Assembly: GCF_001316435.1 (NCBI RefSeq)
Contig: NZ_JXLL01000001.1
Span: 580,930-644,929 of the forward strand
DNA length: 64,000 nt
DNA from: Caloranaerobacter sp. TR13
Lineage (GTDB): Bacteria; Bacillota; Clostridia; Tissierellales; Thermohalobacteraceae
Direction of reading: 5' to 3'
The notes beneath the pieces were generated by a model, which saw nothing but the letters and a program-made list of their open reading frames with translations, was not told the DNA's origin and did not search any database. A program made the position numbers and the translations under genes. Shown in pieces: positions 1-8,854 of the stretch (positions are counted from its first letter, which is position 1; each line of letters opens with the position of its first letter).

Positions 1-321
1 GTGTGCATCTTCAATAATCTTCCTTGCATTTTCTTCTGCTTCTTTTATAATAAGCTCTGCTTCTTTTCGAGCATTATGACTAACTTCTTCAGCAGTATTT
101 TGAGCTACAACTAATGTATTCTGTAGTGTCTTTTCTATATTCTTATAATGTTCAATCCTCTCATTCAATACAGAAATTTTATCTTTGAGCTCAATATTCT
201 CTTTATAAAGTTTTTCATAATCGACAGTAATTTCATCTAAAAAACTATCAACTTCTGTTTCCTTATATCCTCTTATACTTCTACTAAACTCTTTGTTTTG
301 AATATCTAAAGGTGTTAACAT
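1..321 (-). CDS. divIVA: DivIVA-domain cell division/polarity protein (3' part beyond window)
   Basis: This is the N-terminal 107 codons of a DivIVA-family protein; the C-terminus lies beyond the left edge. It begins with the typical MLTPLDIQNKEF segment, followed by RGYKETEVDSFLDE, the membrane-curvature-binding N-terminal domain. From about residue 37 it becomes a heptad-rich, Lys/Glu-rich coiled coil. DivIVA proteins bind negatively curved membrane at septa and poles and position other factors. It closes the ylm cluster (sepF-yggT-ylmH-divIVA), the usual order in Firmicutes. The start at 321 is preceded by the ribosome site GGAGG. Identification is firm for the N-terminus. Confidence 0.93.
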   Translation of the reverse strand, partial: MLTPLDIQNKEFSRSIRGYKETEVDSFLDEITVDYEKLYKENIELKDKISVLNERIEHYKNIEKTLQNTLVVAQNTAEEVSHNARKEAELIIKEAEENARKIIEDAH

Positions 322-334
322 AATCTAACCTCCA

Positions 335-1123
335 CTATGCATATATTTTTATAATTAATTTATACCTTCCTTTTTTCGTTTTTCCCGAATTCTTATAAAT
401 TAAAAACCTGCCCTTACCTTTTACAGAAATTATATCAGCCTCATCAACTAAACGAAATGGCTGTTTTATTGGTTCCCAATTAACTTTGACTCTGTTTTGA
501 TTAAAATAGATTAAACACTTTGATCTTGAAATATCGTATACTGCACTAATAACATTATCCACTCTTAACGAGCTTACAGTAACGTATTTTTCTATATATT
601 CTATTTTTCCTTGCTTTACTTCACTTAAGTTTATTTCTTCAACTTGTACACTTTGGTTACCAACTTTACTCAAATTTAGTTTAATAAAATCCAAAATTTC
701 CTTATGTAATACTATTTGCGTAAAATCATCATGTAAATATATATCACCAATTTTTTCTCTTTTAATCCCTAATCCCAATATAGAACCTAAATAGTCTCTA
801 TGATTTAGTTTTTTCTTAAAGTTACCAATTATCTTAATTGAACCAATAGGATTTTCAATATCCTTCTTATTTAAATAAAAAGGATATATTATAATAGATT
901 TCCTTTCTGCCTCTTTAAGACCACCCTCTTCAAAATAATTTAAATCAGAAAATCTATTAAGTATTGAATTGCTTAACCTTCTTTGATAGGGATCTAAAAA
1001 GTCAGTATATACAATTTCATGATTTTTCAATACCTTTTCAATCTTATCTAAAATTTTCCTCATAATTATTATTTGTTCTGGGTCTTTAATATGTTCTAAA
1101 TATTTTGCTTTGTTCAAAAACAT
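335..1123 (-). CDS. ylmH: YlmH-family S4-domain RNA-binding protein
   Basis: A 262-residue cytoplasmic protein matching the YlmH family in length and layout: a helical N-terminal region, a middle domain with the LGSILGLGIKREKIGDI motif (about residues 112-128), and a C-terminal S4 RNA-binding domain (about 180-255, with SSLRVDNVISAVYDISRSK). YlmH-family proteins bind the ribosome/tRNA and are linked to rescue of stalled ribosomes in Bacillus. That role is family knowledge, not seen here. It lies between yggT and divIVA, with 13 and 16 bases separating it from its neighbours, so it is co-transcribed with the division genes. Confidence 0.92.
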   Translation of the reverse strand: MFLNKAKYLEHIKDPEQIIIMRKILDKIEKVLKNHEIVYTDFLDPYQRRLSNSILNRFSDLNYFEEGGLKEAERKSIIIYPFYLNKKDIENPIGSIKIIGNFKKKLNHRDYLGSILGLGIKREKIGDIYLHDDFTQIVLHKEILDFIKLNLSKVGNQSVQVEEINLSEVKQGKIEYIEKYVTVSSLRVDNVISAVYDISRSKCLIYFNQNRVKVNWEPIKQPFRLVDEADIISVKGKGRFLIYKNSGKTKKGRYKLIIKIYA

Positions 1124-1139
1124 GACATCACCTATCTAG

Positions 1140-1412
1140 TTATAAAATAGCTCTTAAAATATAAGATAGTAAGTCTAAGAATAAAAATGCTAACAATGGA
1201 GAAAAATCTATCATACCTGTGTTAATACCTAATTTATTTATTAAATTCCTGAAAGGAGCTAAAATAGGCTCTGTAATTTGATAAATAAAATTAAACAGAG
1301 GATTACTTAAATCTCTAATTATAAAAGACATAAAAATCCTTACTAAAATCAATGTTTCTATTAAGTTTATAAATATGTCTATAGATCTTTCTAAAACCCA
1401 CATATTCAACAC
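1140..1412 (-). CDS. yggT: YggT-family integral membrane protein
   Basis: A 90-residue protein with two hydrophobic segments (about residues 9-29 and 66-88) separated by the family hallmark ITEPILAPFRNLI (about 46-58). It is the YlmG/YggT family protein always found beside sepF. The family is implicated in membrane or division-site organisation, but the biochemical role is not established. It sits 9 bases from sepF and 16 bases from ylmH within one operon. Confidence 0.9.
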   Translation of the reverse strand: MLNMWVLERSIDIFINLIETLILVRIFMSFIIRDLSNPLFNFIYQITEPILAPFRNLINKLGINTGMIDFSPLLAFLFLDLLSYILRAIL

Positions 1413-1421
1413 CTCTTTTAA

Positions 1422-1868
1422 CTATCTTTGCCAAGGAAATAGCCCTTTATTTTTCAATTGTTCTTTTATATTTCCATTTATCTCTACATTATTAGGAGCT
1501 AAAATAAAGATATCCTTTGCAACTTTCTGAATAATACCTTCTAAAGCATAAATAGCTCCATTTAAAAAGTCAAAAATTTGTCTCTTATTCTCGGTATCCA
1601 TATTTTCTAGATTAATAACTACTGTTTTTCTATTTTTTATATCCTCGATAATCTTAGGTGCATCTTCATATTTCTTTGGTTCGTGTATCATTAATTTCAT
1701 AGATGAATTTGTATGTATGCTTACAATTCTATTGTTAACACGTTTTTTTACAGGTAAATCTTCTTCAATAAATGGATCTATTGGCTCATCTACTACATCT
1801 TCTTCAAAATCATCTAAGCCAATTATATATTTAAATTTATTAATAATATTACTGTTTTTATTTGACAT
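1422..1868 (-). CDS. sepF: Cell division protein SepF
   Basis: A 148-residue protein with the SepF arrangement: an N-terminal amphipathic membrane-binding helix (IINKFKYIIGL), an acidic linker, and a C-terminal globular domain (about 65-148) containing VINLENMDTENKRQIFDFLNGAIYAL and a GxxxxKxxxxIFILAP-like segment. SepF polymerises and anchors FtsZ filaments to the membrane, partly replacing FtsA. Its position between yggS and yggT is the classic ylmE-F-G order. No odd features were seen. Confidence 0.94.
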   Translation of the reverse strand: MSNKNSNIINKFKYIIGLDDFEEDVVDEPIDPFIEEDLPVKKRVNNRIVSIHTNSSMKLMIHEPKKYEDAPKIIEDIKNRKTVVINLENMDTENKRQIFDFLNGAIYALEGIIQKVAKDIFILAPNNVEINGNIKEQLKNKGLFPWQR

Positions 1869-1882
1869 TATAATAATACCCC

Positions 1883-2575
1883 CTAATAATTTCTTTCTCC
1901 AAAAATTCCTGTACCTATTCTAACCATGTTAGAACCTTCTTCAATTGCAATTTTATAATCATTAGTCATTCCCATTGATAAATACTTCATCTCTACATTT
2001 GGATATCCTCGTTTTTTAAGCTCCTCAGAAAGTTCTTTTAACTGTCTAAAAACATATCTAACTTTTTCTGGATTTTCTGCATAAGGAGCAATCGTCATAA
2101 GACCTTTTATCTTTATTTTAGTATATTTTATAATTTCTTCAACAAAAGGAATAACTGCATCACCATAAAGTCCATACTTTGTTTCTTCTTCTGCTATATT
2201 TACCTGAATCAATGCATTAACAAAAATATTATATTGCTCTGCTCTTTTCTGTAGTTCATTTGCTAAAGATAACCTATCTAATGAATGTATCAAGTCTATT
2301 TTATCAATAATATATTTAACTTTATTGGTTTGTAAATGTCCTATCATATGCCATACAGGACTATCTTTAATCAAATCATATTTCCTTATAATTTCCTGAA
2401 CTCTACTTTCTCCAACATTATTGATTCCCAACTTTATTGCTTCATTCATCACATCAACATCTACAGTCTTAGTAACAGCAATTAGTGTTATATCCTCTAA
2501 ACTTCTACCAGTTTTCGAAGCCGCTTCTTCAATATTTTTATATACTTCTTCTAAATTTGCTTTTATATTAATTAT
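1883..2575 (-). CDS. yggS: YggS/PLPBP-family PLP-binding protein, probable AUA or AUU start
   Basis: A pyridoxal-phosphate homeostasis protein (YlmE/YggS). The only canonical starts (GTG 2452, ATG 2449) would remove about 40 residues, including IAVTKT, which holds the PLP-binding lysine. Reading in frame upstream gives a normal YggS N-terminus (ANLEEVYKNIEEA, SKTGRSLEDITLIAVTKT), and a strong AAGGAGG lies at 2590-2584. No ATG, GTG or TTG occurs between that site and 2452. An in-frame TAG at 2593-2591, the stop of the upstream gene, limits extension. ATA at 2575 has 8-base spacing; ATT at 2572 has 11. Starting at 2575, the PLP lysine is residue 36, as in E. coli YggS, and the length is 230 residues, which is normal for the family. 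Confidence 0.85.
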   Translation of the reverse strand: MINIKANLEEVYKNIEEAASKTGRSLEDITLIAVTKTVDVDVMNEAIKLGINNVGESRVQEIIRKYDLIKDSPVWHMIGHLQTNKVKYIIDKIDLIHSLDRLSLANELQKRAEQYNIFVNALIQVNIAEEETKYGLYGDAVIPFVEEIIKYTKIKIKGLMTIAPYAENPEKVRYVFRQLKELSEELKKRGYPNVEMKYLSMGMTNDYKIAIEEGSNMVRIGTGIFGERNY

Positions 2576-2590
2576 TTTAATCGCCTCCTT

Positions 2591-3904
2591 CTAATCTATA
2601 ATCTGTCCTTCTTTAACTTTCTTACCATTAACAAATACTTCATCAAAAACAGAAATTGTATATCTTTTTTCATAATTCCCATTAATATTTATTTCAATTT
2701 TTCCTCTATCACCAGCTTTAATTTTACTTCCTTCATCTACAATTATATATTTATCATTCTGTCCTATTATTTTCACAGGTTTAAATTTCACGATATTACT
2801 TATATCTTTAATATATACTCCATCTATTCCATCCTTTTTTATTACTGCACTTTTAGGTATTTTTAATCCATAATAAGTATCAGTAATTATCTCAACATCA
2901 GCATATCTTTCATTATAAAACTTATATAGATAACTATCAAATTCAAATATTACTATATGCTCATTACTACCTTTATTTACTTTATAGACCTTTCCCTTTA
3001 TTTTTTCATTTTTTTCTATAAACTTTATATATACATCTTTTCCTTCATTTAATCTATCTATACTACTCTCAGACATTAGTTTTACTACAAGGTACCATTT
3101 ATAATTGTCTGTTATTTTAAAGATTGGTTCACCTAAAGTAACTTCCCAATCATTATTGACTTTATGAATATTCCTTTCTATAATCCTAAACTTATCAGGA
3201 GTAAAATTCGATAAACTCTTTAAGTTGTATATTTCTTCCAACCCATCAATAGTATAACTTACTATACCACAATTTTTTGAATAATAATTTGCTTTTGCAT
3301 TTTTTAATCTATCCTGTAAGTTTTTACGCATTTCATATAGTTTGTCCAAGTCATTAGCTATTAACGAATTGTTACCAAATAAATTCGAACGTTTATCTAA
3401 ATCCGATTTTAGCTCTCTTGTTACTTGGTTTATTTTTGTAAAATCACCTTCTAAAATATTTTTTCTCAAAATATCTATTTTTTCATCTATAAAAATCTGA
3501 TTTTTTTCTATATCATTTGAAAATATCTCATGCGTTTTAAGCTTATTATTTAACTCTTTAATTCTTTCATTTATAACATTCAATTCTTCAGCTATTTTAT
3601 TAGCATTATCAGATGATACTACTTGTCCTATTAAAGTACCTAATCCAACCTTCTCACCTTCATTTTGGGTGAAAATAATTTTACCATTAGTTGTCGCCCT
3701 ATACACAACTTCATCTTTAAATATAATCCCTTTAGCCTTTTCAAATACATCAATACTACCTTCTTCAACTAATACCGTAGCTGAATTTGTTACACTAAAC
3801 GTCGGTAACATTCTTAATAATAAATAAACTATTACAACTATTACCAAGCCAAATCTAAATCTTTTTCTTCTTATTCTTTTTTGTTTTCTTTTATCTTTAG
3901 TCAT
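2591..3904 (-). CDS. HlyD-like membrane fusion/adaptor protein
   Basis: A 437-residue protein with a basic N-terminus, one membrane anchor (about residues 17-35, FGLVIVVIVYLLLRML) and a large extracytoplasmic part. The latter contains a lipoyl/barrel-sandwich segment (TTNGKIIFTQNEGEKVGLGTLIGQV), a long coiled-coil (about 95-205) and a second half-barrel with beta-barrel strands, ending in a PKSAVIKKDGIDGVYI segment typical of HlyD-type adaptors. No partner transporter gene is adjacent. Proteins of this type are often found next to sepF/yggS in Clostridia, but their job is unknown. Only 15 bases separate it from yggS, so they are probably one operon. Confidence 0.75.
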   Translation of the reverse strand: MTKDKRKQKRIRRKRFRFGLVIVVIVYLLLRMLPTFSVTNSATVLVEEGSIDVFEKAKGIIFKDEVVYRATTNGKIIFTQNEGEKVGLGTLIGQVVSSDNANKIAEELNVINERIKELNNKLKTHEIFSNDIEKNQIFIDEKIDILRKNILEGDFTKINQVTRELKSDLDKRSNLFGNNSLIANDLDKLYEMRKNLQDRLKNAKANYYSKNCGIVSYTIDGLEEIYNLKSLSNFTPDKFRIIERNIHKVNNDWEVTLGEPIFKITDNYKWYLVVKLMSESSIDRLNEGKDVYIKFIEKNEKIKGKVYKVNKGSNEHIVIFEFDSYLYKFYNERYADVEIITDTYYGLKIPKSAVIKKDGIDGVYIKDISNIVKFKPVKIIGQNDKYIIVDEGSKIKAGDRGKIEININGNYEKRYTISVFDEVFVNGKKVKEGQIID

Positions 3905-4053
3905 GATATCACCACACTAAAACTTTATATTATATTTCTTCATTTTTTAAGATTTTCCTTCATTATTTTAACAATAAGCGTTATTCATATGCAAATACAA
4001 CTAAAGACCTATTTCTGTTTGTAAATCAAGTATATCATAATTCCTACATCAAC

Positions 4054-4082
4054 TTTACAAATTCTAAAAAAATGTGTATAAT
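4054..4082 (+). promoter_or_regulatory. Sigma-A-type promoter of tRNA-Pro
   Basis: TTTACA at 4054-4059 and a perfect TATAAT at 4077-4082 are separated by 17 bases. The tRNA begins 13 bases after the -10 box, as expected for a start with a very short leader. Confidence 0.8.
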
Positions 4083-4094
4083 ATGTATTACTTT

Positions 4095-4172
4095 CGGGAT
4101 GTAGCGCAGCTTGGTTAGCGCACAAGTCTGGGGGACTTGAGGTCGCTGGTTCGAATCCAGTCATCCCGACCA
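4095..4172 (+). tRNA. tRNA-Pro (anticodon GGG)
   Basis: The sequence folds into a full cloverleaf. The acceptor CGGGATG/CATCCCG is perfect. The D arm is GCGC/GCGC. The anticodon stem CAAGT/ACTTG encloses the loop CTGGGGG, with anticodon GGG (reads CCC/CCU, proline). The T arm contains the TTCGAAT loop. The terminal CCA is encoded at 4170-4172. It is a single plus-strand gene in an otherwise minus-strand region, with its own promoter and terminator. Confidence 0.95.
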
Positions 4173-4180
4173 TTTTCGTG

Positions 4181-4219
4181 CAAAATAAACGGGAAGGTTT
4201 TACCTTCCCGTTTATTTTG
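4181..4219. terminator. Bidirectional terminator between tRNA-Pro and spoIVA
   Basis: Two perfect 18-base arms (4181-4198 and 4202-4219) form a GC-rich-centred hairpin flanked by A-rich and T-rich arm ends. It lies 9 bases after the tRNA on the plus strand and downstream of spoIVA on the minus strand, so it can stop both. Confidence 0.85.
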
Positions 4220-4247
4220 CAATCCATATGTCTATATCATAATCTTA

Positions 4248-5726
4248 TTATATTATGATACAGATTAGTCCTCCACTGCCTTCATTTACAATGCGCTGAA
4301 GAGTTTTCTGAATTTTAGCTCTTGCATCATCAGGCATCATATTGAGCTTACTTTGAAGTTGCTCTTTTACCAAGTCATGTAGTGACTTACCAAACATATT
4401 TGATTCCCAAATTTTTGAAGGATCATTTTCAAACTCATCTAATAAATATTTTAGTAGTTCTTCACTCTGCTTCTCTGTTCCAATGATTGGTGATACTTCA
4501 GTTGTTATATCTGCTCTAATTAAATGTAAACTCGGTGCATTTGCACGTAGTTTAACTCCAAATCTATTACCTTGCCTGAAAATTTCAGGTTCATATAATT
4601 CTAATTCTTCTAGGCTAGGAGGTACTAATCCGTATCCTTTCTCTCTTACATCTTTTAACGCACTTTCTATTTTATCATATTCTTTCTTAGATTTAGCCAG
4701 CTTAGAAATTAAACCTAATAACTGATGTTCTCCAACTATTTTATAACCTGTTATTTCGCTTATTACATCATACAATAAATCATTTTCAACATCCATTTCA
4801 ATATTAGCTATTCCTTCACCTAAATTAATTTCAGATATAGTTGCATTTTTAATAGCTTCACAATCTATAAACTTATCTAACGTATTTGTGATATCGCTAA
4901 TTCGGTATAATTCTGTTACAGTTTCCTTAATTGAATTTAATATATTTTCACGTATCCAATGTTTACTCGATAATCCTTCAACCCAACCAGGTAATTTAAT
5001 ATTAATTTCTCTTATTGGGAATTCTAGCAATACTTTCTCGAGAATATTATTCACATCTCCAATAGACATGTTTAAACAGTCTACTGCAATTACTGGTGTC
5101 TGATATTTTTCCTCTAAACTTTCTCTGAGCGCTATTGTGCTATCTAAATCTGGATGTCTTGAATTGAGTAATATTACAAAAGGTTTATCGAGTTCTTTTA
5201 ATTCGCTAATAACTCTTTCTTCAGCCTTAATATAATTAGATCTTTCAATATCTGTTATAGAACCATCAGTTGTTATAACTAATCCAATAGTAGAATGATC
5301 AGTTATAACTTTTCTAGTCCCTATTTCAGCAGCTTCTTCAAATGGTATCTCTTTTTCAAACCATGGTGTAGTAACCATTCTAGGCATATTATTTTCTTCG
5401 TGTCCTAAAGCTCCTTTTACTATATATCCTACACAATCTACCATTCTGACCCTAAATTTAACATTATCTTTCAAAGTTAATTCAACAGCTTCACTAGGAA
5501 CAAATTTAGGTTCAGTTGTCATTATAGTTCTACCAGCACCACTTTGAGGTAATTCATCATTAGCTCTCTCTTTTCTATATGTATTATCTATATTTGGTAT
5601 AACTAGTAATTCCATAAACCTTTTAATAAACGTTGATTTACCTGTTCTAACAGGTCCTACAACCCCAATATATATATCTCCATCTGTTCTTTCAGCAATA
5701 TCTTTGTATATATCGAAATTCTTCAT
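4248..5726 (-). CDS. spoIVA: Stage IV sporulation protein A (spore coat morphogenetic ATPase)
   Basis: A 492-residue protein with the full SpoIVA signature. The N-terminal TRAFAC-type ATPase domain has Walker A GPVRTGKST (about residues 24-32) and DCVGY in the Walker B region. A middle domain follows, and the C-terminus is conserved (GSGGLICIII at the end). SpoIVA polymerises with ATP hydrolysis on the outer forespore membrane to make the basement layer of the coat. It is made in the mother cell under sigma-E in Bacillus; I could not confidently place a sigma-E promoter here. The gene is monocistronic between two terminators. Confidence 0.97.
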   Translation of the reverse strand: MKNFDIYKDIAERTDGDIYIGVVGPVRTGKSTFIKRFMELLVIPNIDNTYRKERANDELPQSGAGRTIMTTEPKFVPSEAVELTLKDNVKFRVRMVDCVGYIVKGALGHEENNMPRMVTTPWFEKEIPFEEAAEIGTRKVITDHSTIGLVITTDGSITDIERSNYIKAEERVISELKELDKPFVILLNSRHPDLDSTIALRESLEEKYQTPVIAVDCLNMSIGDVNNILEKVLLEFPIREINIKLPGWVEGLSSKHWIRENILNSIKETVTELYRISDITNTLDKFIDCEAIKNATISEINLGEGIANIEMDVENDLLYDVISEITGYKIVGEHQLLGLISKLAKSKKEYDKIESALKDVREKGYGLVPPSLEELELYEPEIFRQGNRFGVKLRANAPSLHLIRADITTEVSPIIGTEKQSEELLKYLLDEFENDPSKIWESNMFGKSLHDLVKEQLQSKLNMMPDDARAKIQKTLQRIVNEGSGGLICIII

Positions 5727-5863
5727 CCATTTTCCCCCCTTTATATAATATATTGAAGAATCTCCATTTTTAGTATAGTTTTCCTTTTATAAAAAATATA
5801 AAGTTGGACTTAGTTCTTAACATTATATATATATGAAAAGATTAAAATAATATGACATGCTAA

Positions 5864-5890
5864 CAAAAAAAGGACATCCTCTTGATGTCC
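5864..5890 (-). terminator. Terminator of the DUF512-der-plsY-gpsA operon
   Basis: A 7-bp hairpin (GGACATC at 5872-5878 with GATGTCC at 5884-5890), read on the minus strand and followed by seven T residues, starts directly after the gpsA stop codon. Confidence 0.9.
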
Positions 5891-6919
5891 CTACCAATCT
5901 AATCTCATTTCCTGTACAATCTCTTCCATTTCATGTTTTTTATCTCTCATCATTAAATTAAAGACAGAATATCTAACATCTTTTCCTTCATAAAGCACTC
6001 CATAAATTTCTTCTGTTATTGGCATTCTAATATTATATTTTCTAGATAGTTCATAAGCTGCCTTAGTTGTCCTTACTCCCTCTACAACCATCCCTATAGA
6101 TTTAATAGCTTCTTCTAAACTTGCTCCTTGGCCAATTTTAATACCTGCTCGTCTATTTCTACTATGAAGACTTGTACACGTAACAATCAAATCACCTATC
6201 CCTGAAAGGCCAGCAAATGTCTTTTTATTTGCTCCCATTTTTTCCCCTAAACGTGAAATTTCTATAATTCCTCTATTCATAAGTGCTGCTTTAGTATTAT
6301 CTCCATAGCCTAATCCATCTGATATACCAGCTCCTAAAGCTATTACATTTTTCAAGGCTCCACCAAGCTCAACACCTATCACATCAGGATTTGTATATAC
6401 CCTAAACCTAGGAGTCATAAATACTTCTTGAATATATTCAGCAACTCTTTTATTTGTAGATGCAGCTACTACCGCTGTCGGTATATCTCTAGAAACCTCT
6501 TCAGCATGTGAAGGGCCTGAAATGATAGTGTACTCAATAGTAGGCAACTCTTGTTGTACAATTTCTGAAACTCTAAGTAAAGTATCTGTTTCTATCCCTT
6601 TTGCTACATTAACTAAAATGGGCTGTTCTTTCAATTGACTTTTAAACTTCTTTATTGTTTCTCTAACAGCATGTGATGGTACAGCCAATAAAATTATCTT
6701 TTTTCCATAAACAGCCTTTTCTATATCATTAGTAATGTTAATATTATTTGGCAGCTTAACATTAGGTAAATACTTTTTGTTTTCTCTAGCTTCTTTCATA
6801 TAATTACACTGCTTTATATCTCTTACCCATAAGTCAACTTGATACCCTTTGTTAGCAAGTAATAAGGCTAAAGCTGTTCCCCAGCTTCCTCCACCTAAAA
6901 CACCAATAGTTGCTTCCAT
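5891..6919 (-). CDS. gpsA: Glycerol-3-phosphate dehydrogenase [NAD(P)+]
   Basis: A 342-residue cytosolic enzyme that reduces dihydroxyacetone phosphate to sn-glycerol-3-phosphate, the backbone of phospholipids. It has the N-terminal Rossmann motif GGGSWGTALA (about residues 8-17), the conserved LAVPSHAVR and SGPSHAEEV segments, and the C-terminal domain with ELGGALKNVIALGAGISDGLGYGDNTKAAL, which holds the catalytic lysine. It lies 16 bases after plsY, the next enzyme of the same pathway. Confidence 0.97.
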   Translation of the reverse strand: MEATIGVLGGGSWGTALALLLANKGYQVDLWVRDIKQCNYMKEARENKKYLPNVKLPNNINITNDIEKAVYGKKIILLAVPSHAVRETIKKFKSQLKEQPILVNVAKGIETDTLLRVSEIVQQELPTIEYTIISGPSHAEEVSRDIPTAVVAASTNKRVAEYIQEVFMTPRFRVYTNPDVIGVELGGALKNVIALGAGISDGLGYGDNTKAALMNRGIIEISRLGEKMGANKKTFAGLSGIGDLIVTCTSLHSRNRRAGIKIGQGASLEEAIKSIGMVVEGVRTTKAAYELSRKYNIRMPITEEIYGVLYEGKDVRYSVFNLMMRDKKHEMEEIVQEMRLDW

Positions 6920-6935
6920 TACTACTCCTCCTCAT

Positions 6936-7532
6936 TTAAACCCTTTGACCTATCTTTCTCTCTTGCCCTTTTAATAATCGCGATATATTTTCTTTATGTC
7001 TATAAATAGCCATAACAGATAGTATTAATGTGAAAATTAAGAAATCTAAATTAAAAGGTCTATTAAAAAACAATCCTATAACAGGTAATAAAGCCATTGT
7101 TATTACTGAACCTAATGAAACATATTTCGATCTAATTACAATAATCAAACCTATAGCTATACATATAAGTGCTATCTTGTAGTTAACAACTAACATTACA
7201 CCAATAGTTGATGCTATGCCTTTCCCACCTTTGAAATTCAATAATACTGGCCAATTATGACCTATAACTACACTAACGCCAGAAAGAAGCATACCTGTTT
7301 CTCCTAAAATCATTTTACCTAAGATTACTGATATTACCGCTTTTAATAAATCAAATAAAAATGTTATAGCTGCTATCTTTACACCGAAAACTCTTAAAGC
7401 ATTTGTAGCTCCAGCATTCCCACTTCCATAATTTCTAATGTCTTTGTTTTCGAATATTTTTCCTATTAAATATGCTGTATTTATATTTCCTATTAAATAA
7501 CTTAATAATAATACTAATAAAATTTTATACAT
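6936..7532 (-). CDS. plsY: Glycerol-3-phosphate acyltransferase PlsY
   Basis: A 198-residue integral membrane enzyme that acylates glycerol-3-phosphate from acyl-phosphate, the first step of phosphatidic acid synthesis. The family motifs are visible: SYLIGNINTAYLIGK near the N-terminus, GSGNAGATNALRV, and GHNWPVLLNFKGGKGIAST. About five hydrophobic segments are present. The start follows the der stop directly in the opposite order of transcription (der, plsY, gpsA). Confidence 0.96.
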   Translation of the reverse strand: MYKILLVLLLSYLIGNINTAYLIGKIFENKDIRNYGSGNAGATNALRVFGVKIAAITFLFDLLKAVISVILGKMILGETGMLLSGVSVVIGHNWPVLLNFKGGKGIASTIGVMLVVNYKIALICIAIGLIIVIRSKYVSLGSVITMALLPVIGLFFNRPFNLDFLIFTLILSVMAIYRHKENISRLLKGQERKIGQRV

Positions 7533-8849
7533 CTAATCCCCCTTTTCTTTAAATTCTAATTGAATAGGCGTTCCTTCGAAGCCAAATGTTTGTCTTATTT
7601 GATTTTCTAAATATCTTTGATAAGAAAAATGCATTAATTCTCTATCGTTAATAAAAATAACAAATTTAGGTGGTTTTATTCCTACTTGAGTACCGTAGTA
7701 TATTTTTAATCTTCTCCCCTTATCTGATGGTGGCTGGTTCATAAGTACTGCTTCACCAATAATATCATTTAATACACCAGTACTAATTCTCATAGAATGA
7801 TTATTAGATACTTTCTTTATTAAGTCAAGTATCCTATTAACTCTCTGTCCTGTTTTTGCAGAAATAAATATTATTGGTGCATAAGACATAAATGATAATC
7901 GCTCTCTAATTTCCTTTTCATATCTTAAATAAGTTTTATCGTCTTTTTCAACAAGATCCCATTTATTCATAATAATAATAGTAGCTTTTCCATTTTCATG
8001 AGCATATCCTGCAATTTTAGCATCTTGTTCAGTAACAGATTCTAATGAGTCTATTACTAATAAACAAACATCTGCTCTTTCAATTGCTGTTAATGATCTT
8101 ATCACACTATATTTTTCTACATTCTCATTAATTTTCTTTCTTCTTCTAATTCCAGCTGTGTCTATAAAAACAAACTTATCTTCTCCTACTTGAAACGGTG
8201 TGTCTATTGCATCTCTAGTTGTACCAGGTATTTCACTTACTATAACTCTCTCTTCACCTAATATTTTATTTATTAAAGATGATTTTCCTGCATTCGGTTT
8301 TCCTATTACTGCAACTTTAATTACACCTTCTTCATACTCTGTATCTTTATCTTCAGGAAAATGCTCAATTACTTCATCTAACAAATCCCCAATCCCTAAT
8401 CCCTGTGAAGCTGATATTGCTATAGGATCACCTAATCCTAATTCATAAAATTCATAAATCGTGTCTGGTGTCATAGGTGTATCAATTTTATTACAAACTA
8501 ATAATACCTTTTTCTTAGATTTTCTTAACATATTAGCTACTTCCCTATCAGTAGATGTTAATCCCTCTATACCATCTACAACAAACAAGATAACATCAGC
8601 AGTATCAATTGCTATTTGTGCCTGTCTTCTCATTTGCAATAAAATAATATCTTCAGTATCAGGCTCAATACCTCCTGTATCAATCAATGTAAAATACTTA
8701 TTTAACCATTCAGCCTCAGCATAAATTCTGTCTCTAGTAACTCCAGGTTTATCTTCTACAATTGCTATTCTTCTACCTGCTATTCTATTAAAAAGAGTTG
8801 ATTTTCCTACGTTTGGTCTACCTACAATAGCTACAACTGGTCTTGCCAT
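7533..8849 (-). CDS. der: Ribosome-assembly GTPase Der (EngA)
   Basis: A 438-residue protein with two tandem GTPase domains: the first with [13 protein letters not shown] and NKID; the second with [17 protein letters not shown] and NKWD. A KH-like C-terminal domain ends in QLEFKEKGD. Der acts in 50S subunit maturation. I place the start at the ATG of MARPVV (8849) because GAGGTG lies 6 bases upstream. The in-frame ATG codons slightly upstream overlap that ribosome site and the end of the DUF512 gene. It is translationally close-coupled to its neighbours. Confidence 0.96.
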   Translation of the reverse strand: MARPVVAIVGRPNVGKSTLFNRIAGRRIAIVEDKPGVTRDRIYAEAEWLNKYFTLIDTGGIEPDTEDIILLQMRRQAQIAIDTADVILFVVDGIEGLTSTDREVANMLRKSKKKVLLVCNKIDTPMTPDTIYEFYELGLGDPIAISASQGLGIGDLLDEVIEHFPEDKDTEYEEGVIKVAVIGKPNAGKSSLINKILGEERVIVSEIPGTTRDAIDTPFQVGEDKFVFIDTAGIRRRKKINENVEKYSVIRSLTAIERADVCLLVIDSLESVTEQDAKIAGYAHENGKATIIIMNKWDLVEKDDKTYLRYEKEIRERLSFMSYAPIIFISAKTGQRVNRILDLIKKVSNNHSMRISTGVLNDIIGEAVLMNQPPSDKGRRLKIYYGTQVGIKPPKFVIFINDRELMHFSYQRYLENQIRQTFGFEGTPIQLEFKEKGD

Positions 8850-8854
8850 ATACA

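Noticed and set aside
1717..1923. A 68-residue plus-strand frame
   Set aside because: It is antisense to sepF and the yggS end; low complexity and no ribosome site.
4009..4227. A 72-residue minus-strand frame containing GMTGFEPATSSPPDLC
   Set aside because: It is the antisense translation of the tRNA-Pro gene and the terminator beside it. This peptide is a familiar artefact in databases.
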